This document shows positions 9,814 through 18,372 of a DNA stretch of 64,000 bases, piece by piece. Numbering within the stretch: the first letter of the stretch is position 1; each line of letters starts with the position of its first letter. The position numbers and the translations under genes were made by a program. Below the pieces are notes generated by a model. That model saw nothing but the letters and a program-made list of their open reading frames with translations. It did no database searches and had not been told where the DNA came from. Source of the DNA: Methylocystis sp. ATCC 49242 (GTDB taxonomy: Bacteria > Pseudomonadota > Alphaproteobacteria > Rhizobiales > Beijerinckiaceae); NCBI RefSeq assembly GCF_000188155.2, contig NZ_KE124774.1, forward strand, positions 2,796,356 through 2,860,355, read 5' to 3'.

Positions 9814-12432
9814 TCAATCGATCGTGAAGGCCGCCGGCTGAAACCAGCTGGCGACGTCGGGCCATCCGCTCTCATTGCCGGTGTAGAAGACGCCCGGCGA
9901 GCCGTGCTTGTCCGTCCCGAATTCATACTTGCCGGCCAGGTAGAACGTCCGCTGCGGGAAGGGATGGAACAGGAAGTATTTGTAGTTGCCGATATTGTCG
10001 ACGCCGAAGTCGAAAGAGAAGCGATCATTGTATTTGTAGTGGATCTTGGTGTCGACGACGAAGAAGGGATCGAAGGACTGGTAGATCCCGTAGGCGCGGT
10101 CGTTATTGGCCATGGTGCGCCACATGCGGCCCTGGTAGCGGGCTGCGAGCGTAAATGCCCAATGATCGTCCGGCCGGTAGGTCAGCGCCAGCGTTCCGCG
10201 CCAGTCGGGCACGTTCGGCACGGTCTTGCCCGCGACCGACGTGCACCACGGGAATTCGAAATTCGCAGGATTTGGCGCCCAGGTCGGATTGGAAATGATC
10301 CGTGCGTTGAGCCAGGTGGCGCTGCCGAGCACTTCGAGGCCCTTGAAGATCACATTGTCCTTCTGCAACGCCACCTCGACCCCGCTGTTGCGGATTCGCT
10401 GGACATTGGTCGGCGACTGGACGAGTTGCACCGTTCCGGGAATGAAGCTCTGCTGATTGATGATCGCGTCGCGGACTTCCTCGTCGAAGAAGGTCACGCG
10501 CGCGGAGCCGTCCGGGCCGACCTTGCGCTCGATGGCGATCTCCTTGGTGAGCGCGACCTCGGGCCGCAAATTCGGATTCGGGTTGGCGGCAACGCCGCTC
10601 GCAGCGATCGTCGCGAGGCTATAGAGCTCCCTCGCCGTCGGGAAGCGATTGGCCATGCCAATCGAGCCCGTGATCGTCCAGTAATTATCCGGCGTATATT
10701 GCAGCGATCCTTTCGGCGAGAAGCGCGTGCTCGCGCGGTTGGGCTGATAGATGGGCATCCATCCGGTTGGATTGCCCGTAAAGCCCGTGCCGAAGTTGTT
10801 GACGCCTGCGGCCTGGTTGTAGCCGTCCGTGGCTGCCCAGTGTTCGGCGCGCAGACCGGTCGTGAATTTCAGATCCGGATATATGTTGAAGGCGTCCTGG
10901 AGCCAGAGCGCCTGCGTCCGCGTCGTGCCCTGCGCGATGGAAACCGCGCCGCCAAGGCTCGAGGCCTGGCCGGCTGTCCAGTTCGTCGTCAGCCAGACTG
11001 GATTGTTGAGGTGGAACTGGTCGCCATGGAGACCGAAGCTGATGTCGTGGCCCTTCAATATCCCTTCCGGCGGGCGCACGACGCCTTTGAGATCCAGAAG
11101 CGTCCAGTAAGTGCCTGTGAAGACCGTGTCGCGGCCCGTCTGCGTGTAACCGCCGAGCGGGATGGCGGCCGACCAGGGAGAAATCTGATTGGATTGCAGA
11201 TAGGAGAAGTTCGAGGCCGACAGTTCGAAGTCGAAGACGCCGCCGCTGTTCGACCTGATCGCCGCAGCGTTGGTCAGCATCTTCTCCTGAACCCGGTAGT
11301 AGCCCTGGGTCGCGAAGGTCTGCAGCGTGCTGTTGCTGAGCGACGGCGGCGTGCTTGACGCCTGAGCGCCGAAATAGGGTCCATAGCCCGAGACGAGATA
11401 GTTTTCCGGATAGGACGTCCCGTCGTTCGACCAGAATCCGAGCGTATACGTGCCGCGAATCGTCGAGCTGAAGTCATAGGCGAACTTCAGCTTGCCGTTG
11501 ACCTGATCATTGGCGAGATTGCCCGCCGAGCCGATGACGTTCGCCGGCCCCATGCCATAGACGTTCGTCGCGAAATAGGCGCCCGGATAGGCGTAAAGAT
11601 TATTGACCGTGACATAGGTGAGCGGCTGCTGCGACCCGCGCTGCCAATTGCCGGAGATCGTCCAGGAGAAGTCGTTGATCCTGTCGCCGGCGAAGACGCT
11701 CATGACATTGTTCACGAGACCCTTCGACGTTCCCCACAGCGAGAAATCCTGGACTGACAACGTCTCCTTCGCGGTGACTTCCAGCTTCTCCGGCATGCGG
11801 GTCGTGATCTTGAGCACGCCGCCCATCGAGTTGCCGGGATATTGCGCCGAGTAGGGGCCGTAGAGGAAGTCGACGCGTTCGATTTCTTCCGGCGCGACAA
11901 GGCCCCAGCGCGGAGCGCCGATGGTGTTGTCGTTGCCGATGAGCGCCGTCAGCAAAAGGTCGTCGGCGTAGACGAGGCTGCGCGCCGAGGAGCTCACGCC
12001 CCAGGTGCGGGTCTGGAGAACTGCCTGGGTGTCGCCGTTGTTGCGTTTGCGCACGAAGAGCGACGGCATGTATTTCACCGCGTCTTCCGTGTCGACGATG
12101 TTGATGGTGCGCTCGATCTGCTTGCGCGTGACGCTCGCGACCGTGTTCGGAAGCTGCCATTTCTCGACGAACGCCGGCCTGCCGTCCGGCAAGGTCGGCG
12201 ACCATCTCGAAAGGACGGGGGAGGGTTCAGCCGCGGGCGCCGGCGTGGCGCCGCGCGCGCCCTGCGAAGGAGCGCCTGCTCGCCGTTGGGTCGACGCCCG
12301 CGGGGCGCCGGCGCCCACGTCGATCGTCGGCAGAGACTGCTGGGCCGCGGCGGAGCCGACGCCCCATTCCGGGAGAACAATGAACGCGAGCGCGCAGACG
12401 GAGACGCCGCGCAAGAGATGCTGACGGTGCAT
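9814..12432 (-). CDS. TonB-dependent outer-membrane receptor
   Basis: An 872-aa outer-membrane transporter. The signal peptide ends near GSAAAQQ and is followed by LPTIDVGA, a TonB-box-like segment. The plug domain (about 90-230) shows NIVDTEDAVKYMPSLFVR, PEEIERVDFLYGPYSAQYPGNSMGG and LKITTR. The rest is a beta-barrel, with the FYLAGKYEFG strand near the end and then an unusual tail of about 30 residues, so the protein does not end in the usual aromatic residue. The upstream DUF2946-like gene and the divergent exbB-exbD-tonB set point to a dedicated uptake system. Copper is the best substrate guess from DUF2946; lanthanide or another chelate is an alternative. Confidence 0.88.
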   Translation of the reverse strand: MHRQHLLRGVSVCALAFIVLPEWGVGSAAAQQSLPTIDVGAGAPRASTQRRAGAPSQGARGATPAPAAEPSPVLSRWSPTLPDGRPAFVEKWQLPNTVASVTRKQIERTINIVDTEDAVKYMPSLFVRKRNNGDTQAVLQTRTWGVSSSARSLVYADDLLLTALIGNDNTIGAPRWGLVAPEEIERVDFLYGPYSAQYPGNSMGGVLKITTRMPEKLEVTAKETLSVQDFSLWGTSKGLVNNVMSVFAGDRINDFSWTISGNWQRGSQQPLTYVTVNNLYAYPGAYFATNVYGMGPANVIGSAGNLANDQVNGKLKFAYDFSSTIRGTYTLGFWSNDGTSYPENYLVSGYGPYFGAQASSTPPSLSNSTLQTFATQGYYRVQEKMLTNAAAIRSNSGGVFDFELSASNFSYLQSNQISPWSAAIPLGGYTQTGRDTVFTGTYWTLLDLKGVVRPPEGILKGHDISFGLHGDQFHLNNPVWLTTNWTAGQASSLGGAVSIAQGTTRTQALWLQDAFNIYPDLKFTTGLRAEHWAATDGYNQAAGVNNFGTGFTGNPTGWMPIYQPNRASTRFSPKGSLQYTPDNYWTITGSIGMANRFPTARELYSLATIAASGVAANPNPNLRPEVALTKEIAIERKVGPDGSARVTFFDEEVRDAIINQQSFIPGTVQLVQSPTNVQRIRNSGVEVALQKDNVIFKGLEVLGSATWLNARIISNPTWAPNPANFEFPWCTSVAGKTVPNVPDWRGTLALTYRPDDHWAFTLAARYQGRMWRTMANNDRAYGIYQSFDPFFVVDTKIHYKYNDRFSFDFGVDNIGNYKYFLFHPFPQRTFYLAGKYEFGTDKHGSPGVFYTGNESGWPDVASWFQPAAFTID

Positions 12433-12514
12433 GATTTCGGTTTCCCTACCCTACGCCGAAAAGGCGGCGCTTCTGATCGCGGCCCGAGACGCCGCCGGTT
12501 CGTTGCTGCGAGGA

Positions 12515-12901
12515 TCAGACGCGGGCAGGCGGCGCACGGGCGGGAGCGTTGCGATTGAGGGAGAATCCGATGACGGGCGCCGCGCTCTCCGCAATGGTGA
12601 TCCGCCCGAATATCCGGACCATGCGCACGGGCGCGGCCGCCGTTTCGACCGGCGCGTCTCCGACCCCGAGCTGGCAAAGCGCGCAGGACGCATGATCATG
12701 TGCCGGCGGCGCCGTGTCGCCGCCGTTGAGGCGCCCGGCCGACGAATCTGCGGTCGGCCCGGCGACAATCGAGTGGATCTCGCACCGGATCGCGTCCGCG
12801 AAGACGCCGCCGGTCGTCGCCAGACCGCCGGCAAAAGGCGCGCCAAGCTGCGTCAGAAGAGCGACGCAAATGAGGAACGTTGCGAACAGATGTCGACGCA
12901 T
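12515..12901 (-). CDS. DUF2946-like secreted Cys/His protein
   Basis: A 128-aa protein with an N-terminal hydrophobic signal segment (about residues 4-30), a mid-protein HDHASCALCQLG motif (Cys-x-x-Cys preceded by His) and a C-terminus ending RAPPARV. The H-x-C-x-x-C motif and the RAPP ending are features I associate with DUF2946 proteins, often encoded beside copper-related TonB receptors. It would act in the periplasm or inner membrane, perhaps holding a metal. The TonB receptor follows after 82 bases on the same strand, so the two are likely cotranscribed. Confidence 0.6.
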   Translation of the reverse strand: MRRHLFATFLICVALLTQLGAPFAGGLATTGGVFADAIRCEIHSIVAGPTADSSAGRLNGGDTAPPAHDHASCALCQLGVGDAPVETAAAPVRMVRIFGRITIAESAAPVIGFSLNRNAPARAPPARV

Positions 12902-13011
12902 GAGCGGTGCGACGGGCCCTTCCGACTCAGCGCGCGCCCGAACGTGCAGGTCCCCGGGACCCGGGGGCCTTCCGTCGAATGGCGGGGCGTAGGAATTTCG
13001 AAAAAACGCGT

Positions 13012-13023
13012 GTTAACGTTAAC
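13012..13023. promoter_or_regulatory. 12-bp palindrome, candidate operator in the divergent TonB locus promoter region
   Basis: GTTAACGTTAAC is a perfect palindrome with a central CG, lying between the two divergently transcribed DUF2946-like genes. About 10 bases on, TTGATTGTCAA (13027-13037) is a second small inverted repeat. The form resembles LacI/other dimer operators, but the regulator is unknown. Confidence 0.4.
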
Positions 13024-13111
13024 GGCTTGATTGTCAACAATGTCGCCAGACGTGAGACAGTCCAAGGCCGTTCGCGTTGTCAGTGCTTAAAAAATCCGTT
13101 AAGAGACATTT

Positions 13112-13531
13112 ATGTCACAGGGGCGCGACATCAGCGACAGACTACGCGCGGCCATCGCGGTCGTAGCAATATGGTCGCTCATGTTCAGCGTTGTGACATC
13201 GGGCGCGGTCAACGCCAGCGCGGCGACCTTCGTCCTCAAAAACAACGCCGCCGCCAGCGTCGGCCTTTTTGCGTGCTTCAAGCGTCACATGACGCATCAC
13301 GCCGACGCGGCGGGCGAAGCGGCTCCCGAAAAACGCACATCAACAGATCGCCATTGTCCGGACTGTTGCCTCGCGGCGCACGCGGGCGCGGCCGTGTTGC
13401 CCGAGCGGCTGGCGACAGTCGTGCGGCCCGCGCCGGCGGCGGCGCCCGTCGCCTATCGCGTCGCGACGTCGCGCGAGCCCAAGAGCGTTCCGCCTCCCCG
13501 GGTCAACGGCGCGCGCGCGCCGCCCGCCTAA
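13112..13531 (+). CDS. Second DUF2946-like secreted Cys/His protein
   Basis: A 139-aa protein with an N-terminal membrane/signal segment (IAVVAIWSLMFSVVTSGAV), a His-rich stretch (KRHMTHH), the Cys cluster DRHCPDCCLAAH near residue 85 and a C-terminus ending GARAPPA, like the divergent gene. It heads the rightward TonB locus, 155 bases before exbB. The HCPDCC motif is a plausible metal-binding site. Family assignment is by motif likeness only. ATG 13112 has a weak AAGAGA ribosome binding site. Confidence 0.55.
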   Translation: MSQGRDISDRLRAAIAVVAIWSLMFSVVTSGAVNASAATFVLKNNAAASVGLFACFKRHMTHHADAAGEAAPEKRTSTDRHCPDCCLAAHAGAAVLPERLATVVRPAPAAAPVAYRVATSREPKSVPPPRVNGARAPPA

Positions 13532-13686
13532 CTTGGAAACTTTCCGATCGGCTCGCCGAAGCATTGGCCCACGTGCTGCATGCTTTAAGATGGCCGGTCA
13601 GGGACGCCCATTGCGTCCGGATCACGACAAAATCAACAGCAGACGTCCGCCTTCGCCGGATAGTGCGCGCGCGTCGTCGAGAATGA

Positions 13687-14340
13687 GTGAGTTCAATGGA
13701 TCATACGTCGCTATCCCCTCTCAGCATGTTTCTCAACGCGGGTCCGGTCGGCAAGATCGTTATGGCGATGCTCCTGCTCGCCTCGGTCTGGACCTGGGTC
13801 CTGATCGTCGAGGGCGTGGTCGCCGTGATGCGCATCAGCAAGGCGGCGGCTTCGGCGCGATCGGGCGGCCCGGTCGGCGTCCTTGCGCCCGTCGAGGCGG
13901 CCGGTCGCGAAGCCTTCGCCCTCGATCTGCCGGACGAGACCATCGGCGACAAGCGCGAGCGCATCGCCGAGCACATGAGCCGCACGGCGCGCGAATTTCT
14001 CACGAAGGCCGAAGGCGGCCTGCCCAATCTCGCGGTGATCTCCTCGGTTGCGCCCTTCGTCGGCCTGTTCGGCACGGTGTGGGGCATCATGACCAGCTTC
14101 GCGGGCATCGCGCAGTCGCAGGACACGAGCCTCGCGGTCGTCGCGCCGGGCATCGCCGAGGCGCTCGCCGCCACAGCCTACGGTCTCGCCGCGGCCATCC
14201 CGGCGTCGGTCGCCTATAACCGTATCGGCTCGGCCTTCGCCCGCCTCGGCCAGCAGGTCGCGCATTACATCGAGGACGAGGCGCTGCGCATGACCAGCGC
14301 TCCCAACGCCCGCGCCCGTCAGCAGAAGGAGGCCGCATAA
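13687..14340 (+). CDS. exbB: TonB energy-transduction protein ExbB (MotA/TolQ/ExbB family)
   Basis: A 217-aa inner-membrane proton channel subunit that, with ExbD, energises TonB. Three transmembrane helices are visible: about 22-45, about 115-140 (SVAPFVGLFGTVWGIMTSF, the most conserved block) and about 158-180 (GIAEALAATAYGLAAAIPASVAYN). The GTG at 13687 opens the frame; ATG 13696, three codons later, is an equally good start. The stop overlaps the exbD start (TAATG), indicating translational coupling. Confidence 0.92.
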   Translation: MSSMDHTSLSPLSMFLNAGPVGKIVMAMLLLASVWTWVLIVEGVVAVMRISKAAASARSGGPVGVLAPVEAAGREAFALDLPDETIGDKRERIAEHMSRTAREFLTKAEGGLPNLAVISSVAPFVGLFGTVWGIMTSFAGIAQSQDTSLAVVAPGIAEALAATAYGLAAAIPASVAYNRIGSAFARLGQQVAHYIEDEALRMTSAPNARARQQKEAA

Positions 14341-14846
14341 TGGCGCTCCCCAGCCGCTTCAAGAACAACAACGATCTCTACCAGCCGCTGGCCGACATCA
14401 ATGTGACGCCGCTCGTCGACGTCATGCTGGTGCTGCTCGTCATCTTCATGGTGACCGCGCCGCTGCTCGCCAAGGGCGTCAAGGTGAACCTGCCGCAGGC
14501 GAGCTCCGCGCAGCCCATGAACCACAAGGATCCGATCGTCGTGACGGTCGGCAAGGACGGCGCGGTCTCGCTCGGCTCGGACGCGGTTTCCGAGGAGGCG
14601 CTGATCGACGGCATCCGCGCCATGATGGGCGACGACCAGAGCCGCATCGTGCATGTGCGCGGCGACACCGAGGCGGTCTATGGCCAGGTCGTCGCGGTGA
14701 TGGACAAGCTCGCGAACAATGGCATCACCCATATCGCGATCATGACCCATTCGCGCAGCAAGACCGGCCCGGCCACGAAGACCGGGGCGCCCGCGTCAGG
14801 CGCTCCTGCTGCGAGCACGCCGGCGGCGGGGGGAGCGGCTAAATGA
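14340..14846 (+). CDS. exbD: TonB system transport protein ExbD
   Basis: A 168-aa protein anchored by one N-terminal helix with a periplasmic domain. The motif ADINVTPLVDVMLVLLVIFMV carries the essential membrane Asp (D27, equivalent to E. coli ExbD D25). The tail of about 25 residues is Ala/Pro/Thr-rich, longer than in typical ExbD. ATGA overlap with tonB shows tight coupling in the operon. Confidence 0.92.
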   Translation: MALPSRFKNNNDLYQPLADINVTPLVDVMLVLLVIFMVTAPLLAKGVKVNLPQASSAQPMNHKDPIVVTVGKDGAVSLGSDAVSEEALIDGIRAMMGDDQSRIVHVRGDTEAVYGQVVAVMDKLANNGITHIAIMTHSRSKTGPATKTGAPASGAPAASTPAAGGAAK

Positions 14847-15556
14847 CAGACGTCGCGCTTATGCCGGACATGCTCGGCGAAGGTCAGGAGCCTCCCGGAA
14901 CGCCGCGCGTACAGCCTCCGTGGCTGCGGCCGGTCGCGATTATCGCGATCGTTCTGGCGCATGTCGCCGTCTTCGTCGGCTTCATGTATGCGGGGGCGCC
15001 GAAGATTACCTCGCTCGACTCGATCAGCATGGATCTCGTCCCCGAGGGCGACTTCTTCGAGCAGCAGGAAGTCAGCGAGGCCGAGGACACCCCTCCCCCC
15101 GTGGCGGTGGAGGAGCCAGAACTCGCCCTGCCGCCCCCGATGGTGATGTCGCCCGACGCGCCGCCGCTCCCGGCGAAGAAGGAAGACGCCGAGAAGGTCG
15201 AGAAGAAGCGGGAAGAGCGCAAGGAAGTCGAACACGCCCAGGAACGCCGCGAGGCGCAGGCGCGGCGTCGCTATGGCGCGCCCGAGGGCCACGCGGCGGG
15301 ATCGGGCGCCTCGCAGGCGACCTGCCTCGCCCATGTCGCGGCGGCGTTGCGCCGGCATACGCCGGGCGCGACGAGTCTCGGCCCGGGCCACGCCAGCGTG
15401 ACCTTCCACATCAATGCGGGCGGCGGCATCTCGGGGATATCCGCCTCGGGCTCGAGCCCGGCGCATGCGGCGCTCGCGCGGCGCATCGTCTCCTCGTCGC
15501 GCGGACCGAGCAGTTGCGCCTCGGCATTCGTGAGCCAAGGCTTCACCTTCCACTGA
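14843..15556 (+). CDS. tonB: Energy transducer TonB
   Basis: A 237-aa protein: a cytoplasmic N-terminus, one membrane anchor (about 30-50, VAIIAIVLAHVAVFVGFMY), a Pro/Glu-rich then Lys/Glu-rich periplasmic linker (about 75-140) and a TonB_C-like domain (about 155-237) with ASVTFHINAGGGISGISASGSS. It would span the periplasm to contact the receptor encoded divergently. The anchor and linker place it as TonB; the C-terminal domain is divergent. Confidence 0.85.
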   Translation: MTDVALMPDMLGEGQEPPGTPRVQPPWLRPVAIIAIVLAHVAVFVGFMYAGAPKITSLDSISMDLVPEGDFFEQQEVSEAEDTPPPVAVEEPELALPPPMVMSPDAPPLPAKKEDAEKVEKKREERKEVEHAQERREAQARRRYGAPEGHAAGSGASQATCLAHVAAALRRHTPGATSLGPGHASVTFHINAGGGISGISASGSSPAHAALARRIVSSSRGPSSCASAFVSQGFTFH

Positions 15557-15629
15557 CAAGAACCGGCGGACGCAATTCGCGTCCGCCGCATCCGGCCCTC
15601 GATCCGGCCGAAACCGGAAATCGCCCAGC

Positions 15630-16121
15630 ATGAAGATTTCGCCCCGAACCGGTCTCGCTTTCGCCTGCTCGATCGCAGCTTTGGGCGCCGCTCACGCCGA
15701 AACCGCGAAACCGGCAGCGCCTCCTGCGCCGCCCGCGGCCACGACGGCGTCGCCCCCCGCCGCCCCCGCCAAGCCCGCCACCGCCACCGCCACCGCCAAA
15801 CCCGCGCCCGCAAGCACAGCGCCCGCGGCTGCGGCGAAGCCGGCGTCCCCCGCCCCGGCGGGCGCCATGTCCGAAAGCAAATATCTGAGCCTGCTCTACG
15901 CCGAAATCGCCCGGAACACGCCGCAGGACAACGCCTCCGGGCCGGGCGAGGTGAAGGCGAGCTTCATCGTCGGCGCCTCGGGCAAGGTCGAGAAAGTCAC
16001 CATCGACAAGACATCGAGCCCGGCTCACGCCGAGATCGTCAAGAAAATCCTGGCCGGCGTCCAGACGCCGCCGCCGCCCGGCGGCTCGATGGACGTGGGG
16101 CAGGTCTTCCGGTTCCGCTAG
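15630..16121 (+). CDS. Periplasmic Ala/Pro-rich protein with a TonB C-terminal-like domain
   Basis: A 163-aa protein with a signal peptide (ending near AHAETA), a low-complexity Ala/Pro/Thr/Lys linker (about 25-85) and a short C-terminal domain, YLSLLYAEIARNTP through GEVKASFIVGASGKVEKVTI and HAEIVKKILAGVQTPPPP. This reads like TonB_C without the membrane anchor. It follows tonB after 73 bases and could be a periplasmic helper or a second receptor-binding module. An anchorless TonB-C protein beside a complete TonB is unusual. Confidence 0.6.
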   Translation: MKISPRTGLAFACSIAALGAAHAETAKPAAPPAPPAATTASPPAAPAKPATATATAKPAPASTAPAAAAKPASPAPAGAMSESKYLSLLYAEIARNTPQDNASGPGEVKASFIVGASGKVEKVTIDKTSSPAHAEIVKKILAGVQTPPPPGGSMDVGQVFRFR

Positions 16122-16125
16122 CGCC

Positions 16126-16449
16126 ATGAAGACGCTCGCCGCCAGCCTCTGTCTGATCGGCGCCCTCGCGGCGCCCGCGAGCGCCTTCGAGTGGGACGAC
16201 GGACGCGGCGCCTTTCCGTTCCGTCCGGTCACGACCCGGAATTACGAGGCGGCGAAAGACCTCGAACACATGCGCCGCTTCGAAAAGGACGGCGGACGCC
16301 GCGTGGAGACGCTCAATAGCGTCTCCGCGCCGCGCCCGGCCGCCGCGCAAATCCTTCGCCCCCCAAGGCCCGCCCGCTCCGGAGCCCGCGCGAAGCCTCC
16401 ACCGCCTGGCCCCGAGGGCGACGGGTTGAGCTTTTTCGGCCTCGAATGA
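16126..16449 (+). CDS. Small secreted protein of unknown function in the TonB locus
   Basis: A 107-aa protein with a clear signal peptide (MKTLAASLCLIGALAAPASA) and a Pro/Arg-rich mature part with no recognised domain. It starts 4 bases after the preceding stop and is in the same transcription unit. Not recognised. Confidence 0.6.
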   Translation: MKTLAASLCLIGALAAPASAFEWDDGRGAFPFRPVTTRNYEAAKDLEHMRRFEKDGGRRVETLNSVSAPRPAAAQILRPPRPARSGARAKPPPPGPEGDGLSFFGLE

Positions 16450-16536
16450 ACATGTGGCGGAGCGACCCGCCCTTTTCGCAAAAGGAATTCACCGGCGAAG
16501 GCGCCAGCCCGCGTCGCCGCATCGAAAGGCGCAGAG

Positions 16537-17868
16537 ATGAGTAAAGCCCGTCCCGTCAAGTTTCGCGCCGGCCTCGCCGCCGCATTCGCCTTCGGCCTGA
16601 CGACGGCCGCGCTCGCCGAGAACGCTCCGGCGGCGCCGGCGGAAGGCGCAAAGGCCCCGTCGGCCGCGTCCCCGTCTCCCGCGCCCGACGCGGGAGCGAA
16701 GGCGCCGATGAGCCATCACGCCGCGCCCGCCTGCGCCGATCCGCGCCCGGATTGCGCCATGACGGTTAATCCCGCCTTCGACCGCAAGGGCAGGCTCTGG
16801 GTCGCCTTCGCGGTCGGCAAATCCGTCTACGCCGCGTCTTCCGGCGACAATGGCAAGACCTTCTCGGCGCCGATCACGATCGCAACCATCGGCGACGGCG
16901 TGATCGACTCGCATGGCGACTCGCGCCCGAAGATCGTCGCGCTGAATGACGGCGGGCTCCTCGCCAGCTACACGACGCGCCCGGACAAGGTGATGATCGG
17001 CACGATCTTCACCGCCCGCTCCACCGACGGCGGCAAGACCTTCTCGGCGCCGCAGCCGATGCTCACCGAGGGCGGCCAGCGTTTCGAGACCTTCGTCGTC
17101 ACACCCAAGGGCCGCATCTACGCCGGCTGGCTCGACAAGACCCATGCGCTGAAGGCCAAGGCCGAGGGCAAGGAATTCGCCGGCAGCGGCGTCGCCTTCG
17201 GCTGGTCGGACGACGGCGGCGCGACCTTCAACGGCAAGTCGATCCTGATGGACCACGCCTGCGAATGCTGTCGCATGGCCTCCGCGCTCGACAGGGACGG
17301 ACTGCCGGTCTTCGCCTGGCGGCAGGTCTTCGACGACGGCGTGCGCGACCATTACGCCGCGAAGCTCTCCGCCGACGGCGCGACGCTCGCGGGCGGGCGC
17401 GTATCCGACGACAATTGGGCGATCAACAGCTGCCCGCATCACGGGCCCGGTCTCGCGATCGACGCGAATGGCGTCTGGCACGTCGCCTGGTTCACCAAGG
17501 GCAAGAACCGTCAGGGCCTTTTCTATGCGCATAGCGCCGACGGCGGCAAAAGCTTCTCCGAGCCCGAGAAGCTCGGCGACGACGCGCGCGCGCCGTCGCA
17601 TCCGACGCTGCTCGCGGTGAAGGGCCGGCTCTACCGCGTCTGGAAGGAGTTCGACGGAACAACGACGACCATACCGATGCAAATCTCGCGCGACGGCGGC
17701 AAGAGCTGGAGCGCGCCGCGCGTCATCGCGCAGACGGCCGACGCGTCGGATCATCCCGAACTCGTCGCGAACAAGGGCGCCGCCTATCTGTCCTGGGTCA
17801 CGAACAAGGAGGGCTATCGCCTCCTGCCCCTGCCGCGCGACGAAAAGAGCGCGGCGGCGCTGCGGTGA
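16537..17868 (+). CDS. Exported BNR/Asp-box beta-propeller (sialidase-like) with Cys motifs
   Basis: A 443-aa protein with a signal peptide ending near ALAEN and an Ala/Pro linker. Five Asp-box repeats (S-x-D-x-G-x-[TS]-[FW]) lie near residues 101, 162, 224, 333 and 384, which defines a sialidase-type six-bladed propeller. Unlike ordinary sialidases it carries a CECCR motif (242-246) and SCPHHG (298-303), which look like metal or redox sites; no sialidase arginine triad can be assigned. It lies between the TonB operon and a TlpA-like thioredoxin, whose GTG/ATG start overlaps its stop. Probably a periplasmic metal-handling or metalloprotein-maturation protein rather than a glycosidase (inference). 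Confidence 0.7.
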   Translation: MSKARPVKFRAGLAAAFAFGLTTAALAENAPAAPAEGAKAPSAASPSPAPDAGAKAPMSHHAAPACADPRPDCAMTVNPAFDRKGRLWVAFAVGKSVYAASSGDNGKTFSAPITIATIGDGVIDSHGDSRPKIVALNDGGLLASYTTRPDKVMIGTIFTARSTDGGKTFSAPQPMLTEGGQRFETFVVTPKGRIYAGWLDKTHALKAKAEGKEFAGSGVAFGWSDDGGATFNGKSILMDHACECCRMASALDRDGLPVFAWRQVFDDGVRDHYAAKLSADGATLAGGRVSDDNWAINSCPHHGPGLAIDANGVWHVAWFTKGKNRQGLFYAHSADGGKSFSEPEKLGDDARAPSHPTLLAVKGRLYRVWKEFDGTTTTIPMQISRDGGKSWSAPRVIAQTADASDHPELVANKGAAYLSWVTNKEGYRLLPLPRDEKSAAALR

Positions 17869-18365
17869 TCGCAATGACCCGACGACCGATGCGTCTCGCC
17901 GCCCTGGCGCTTTCCTTCACCCTCGTCGCCAGCGGGGCCTTAGCGCTCGACTTCCAGCCCTACGGGCGCGGAGCCTTCGCGGAGCTCGTGAAGGCGCATG
18001 CGGGCCGGCCGATGATGGTGCATTTCTGGTCCGTGACCTGCCCGCCCTGTCTTGCGGAGCTGCCGCAATGGGCCCGGATCATCGACGAGAAGAAGGGCGT
18101 CGACGTCGTCTTCGTGAACATCGACGATGATGAGGACCGTCCGCGCGCCGAAGCGCGCTTGGCGAAAGCGGGCCTCTCGAAGGCGACGCATTACGGCTTC
18201 GCCGACGGTTTCGTCGAGAAGCTCTATTTCGAGGTCGACAAGATGTGGCGCGGCGAACTGCCCTTCACCGCGCTCGTCGCACCCGATGGCGGCGTGACGA
18301 CGGTGACGGGGGCGGTCGACGATCCGCTGGTGACGGCCTGGCTGGCGAAGAACGCGGGAAAGTAA
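17865..18365 (+). CDS. Periplasmic TlpA/ResA-like thioredoxin
   Basis: A 166-aa thioredoxin-fold protein with an N-terminal signal segment and the active site CPPC (C59, C62) in FWSVTCPPCLAELPQW. The later block ELPFTALVAPDGG holds the cis-Pro. Function: thiol-disulfide exchange in the periplasm. Its start overlaps the stop of the BNR protein, and that protein's CECC motif is a natural redox client (inference). GTG 17865 or ATG 17874 could be the start. Confidence 0.8.
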   Translation: MIAMTRRPMRLAALALSFTLVASGALALDFQPYGRGAFAELVKAHAGRPMMVHFWSVTCPPCLAELPQWARIIDEKKGVDVVFVNIDDDEDRPRAEARLAKAGLSKATHYGFADGFVEKLYFEVDKMWRGELPFTALVAPDGGVTTVTGAVDDPLVTAWLAKNAGK

Positions 18366-18372
18366 AATCCTT

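Noticed and set aside
9904-11358. 484-aa open frame opposite the TonB receptor
   Set aside because: No signal peptide or domain; the receptor is complete on the minus strand.
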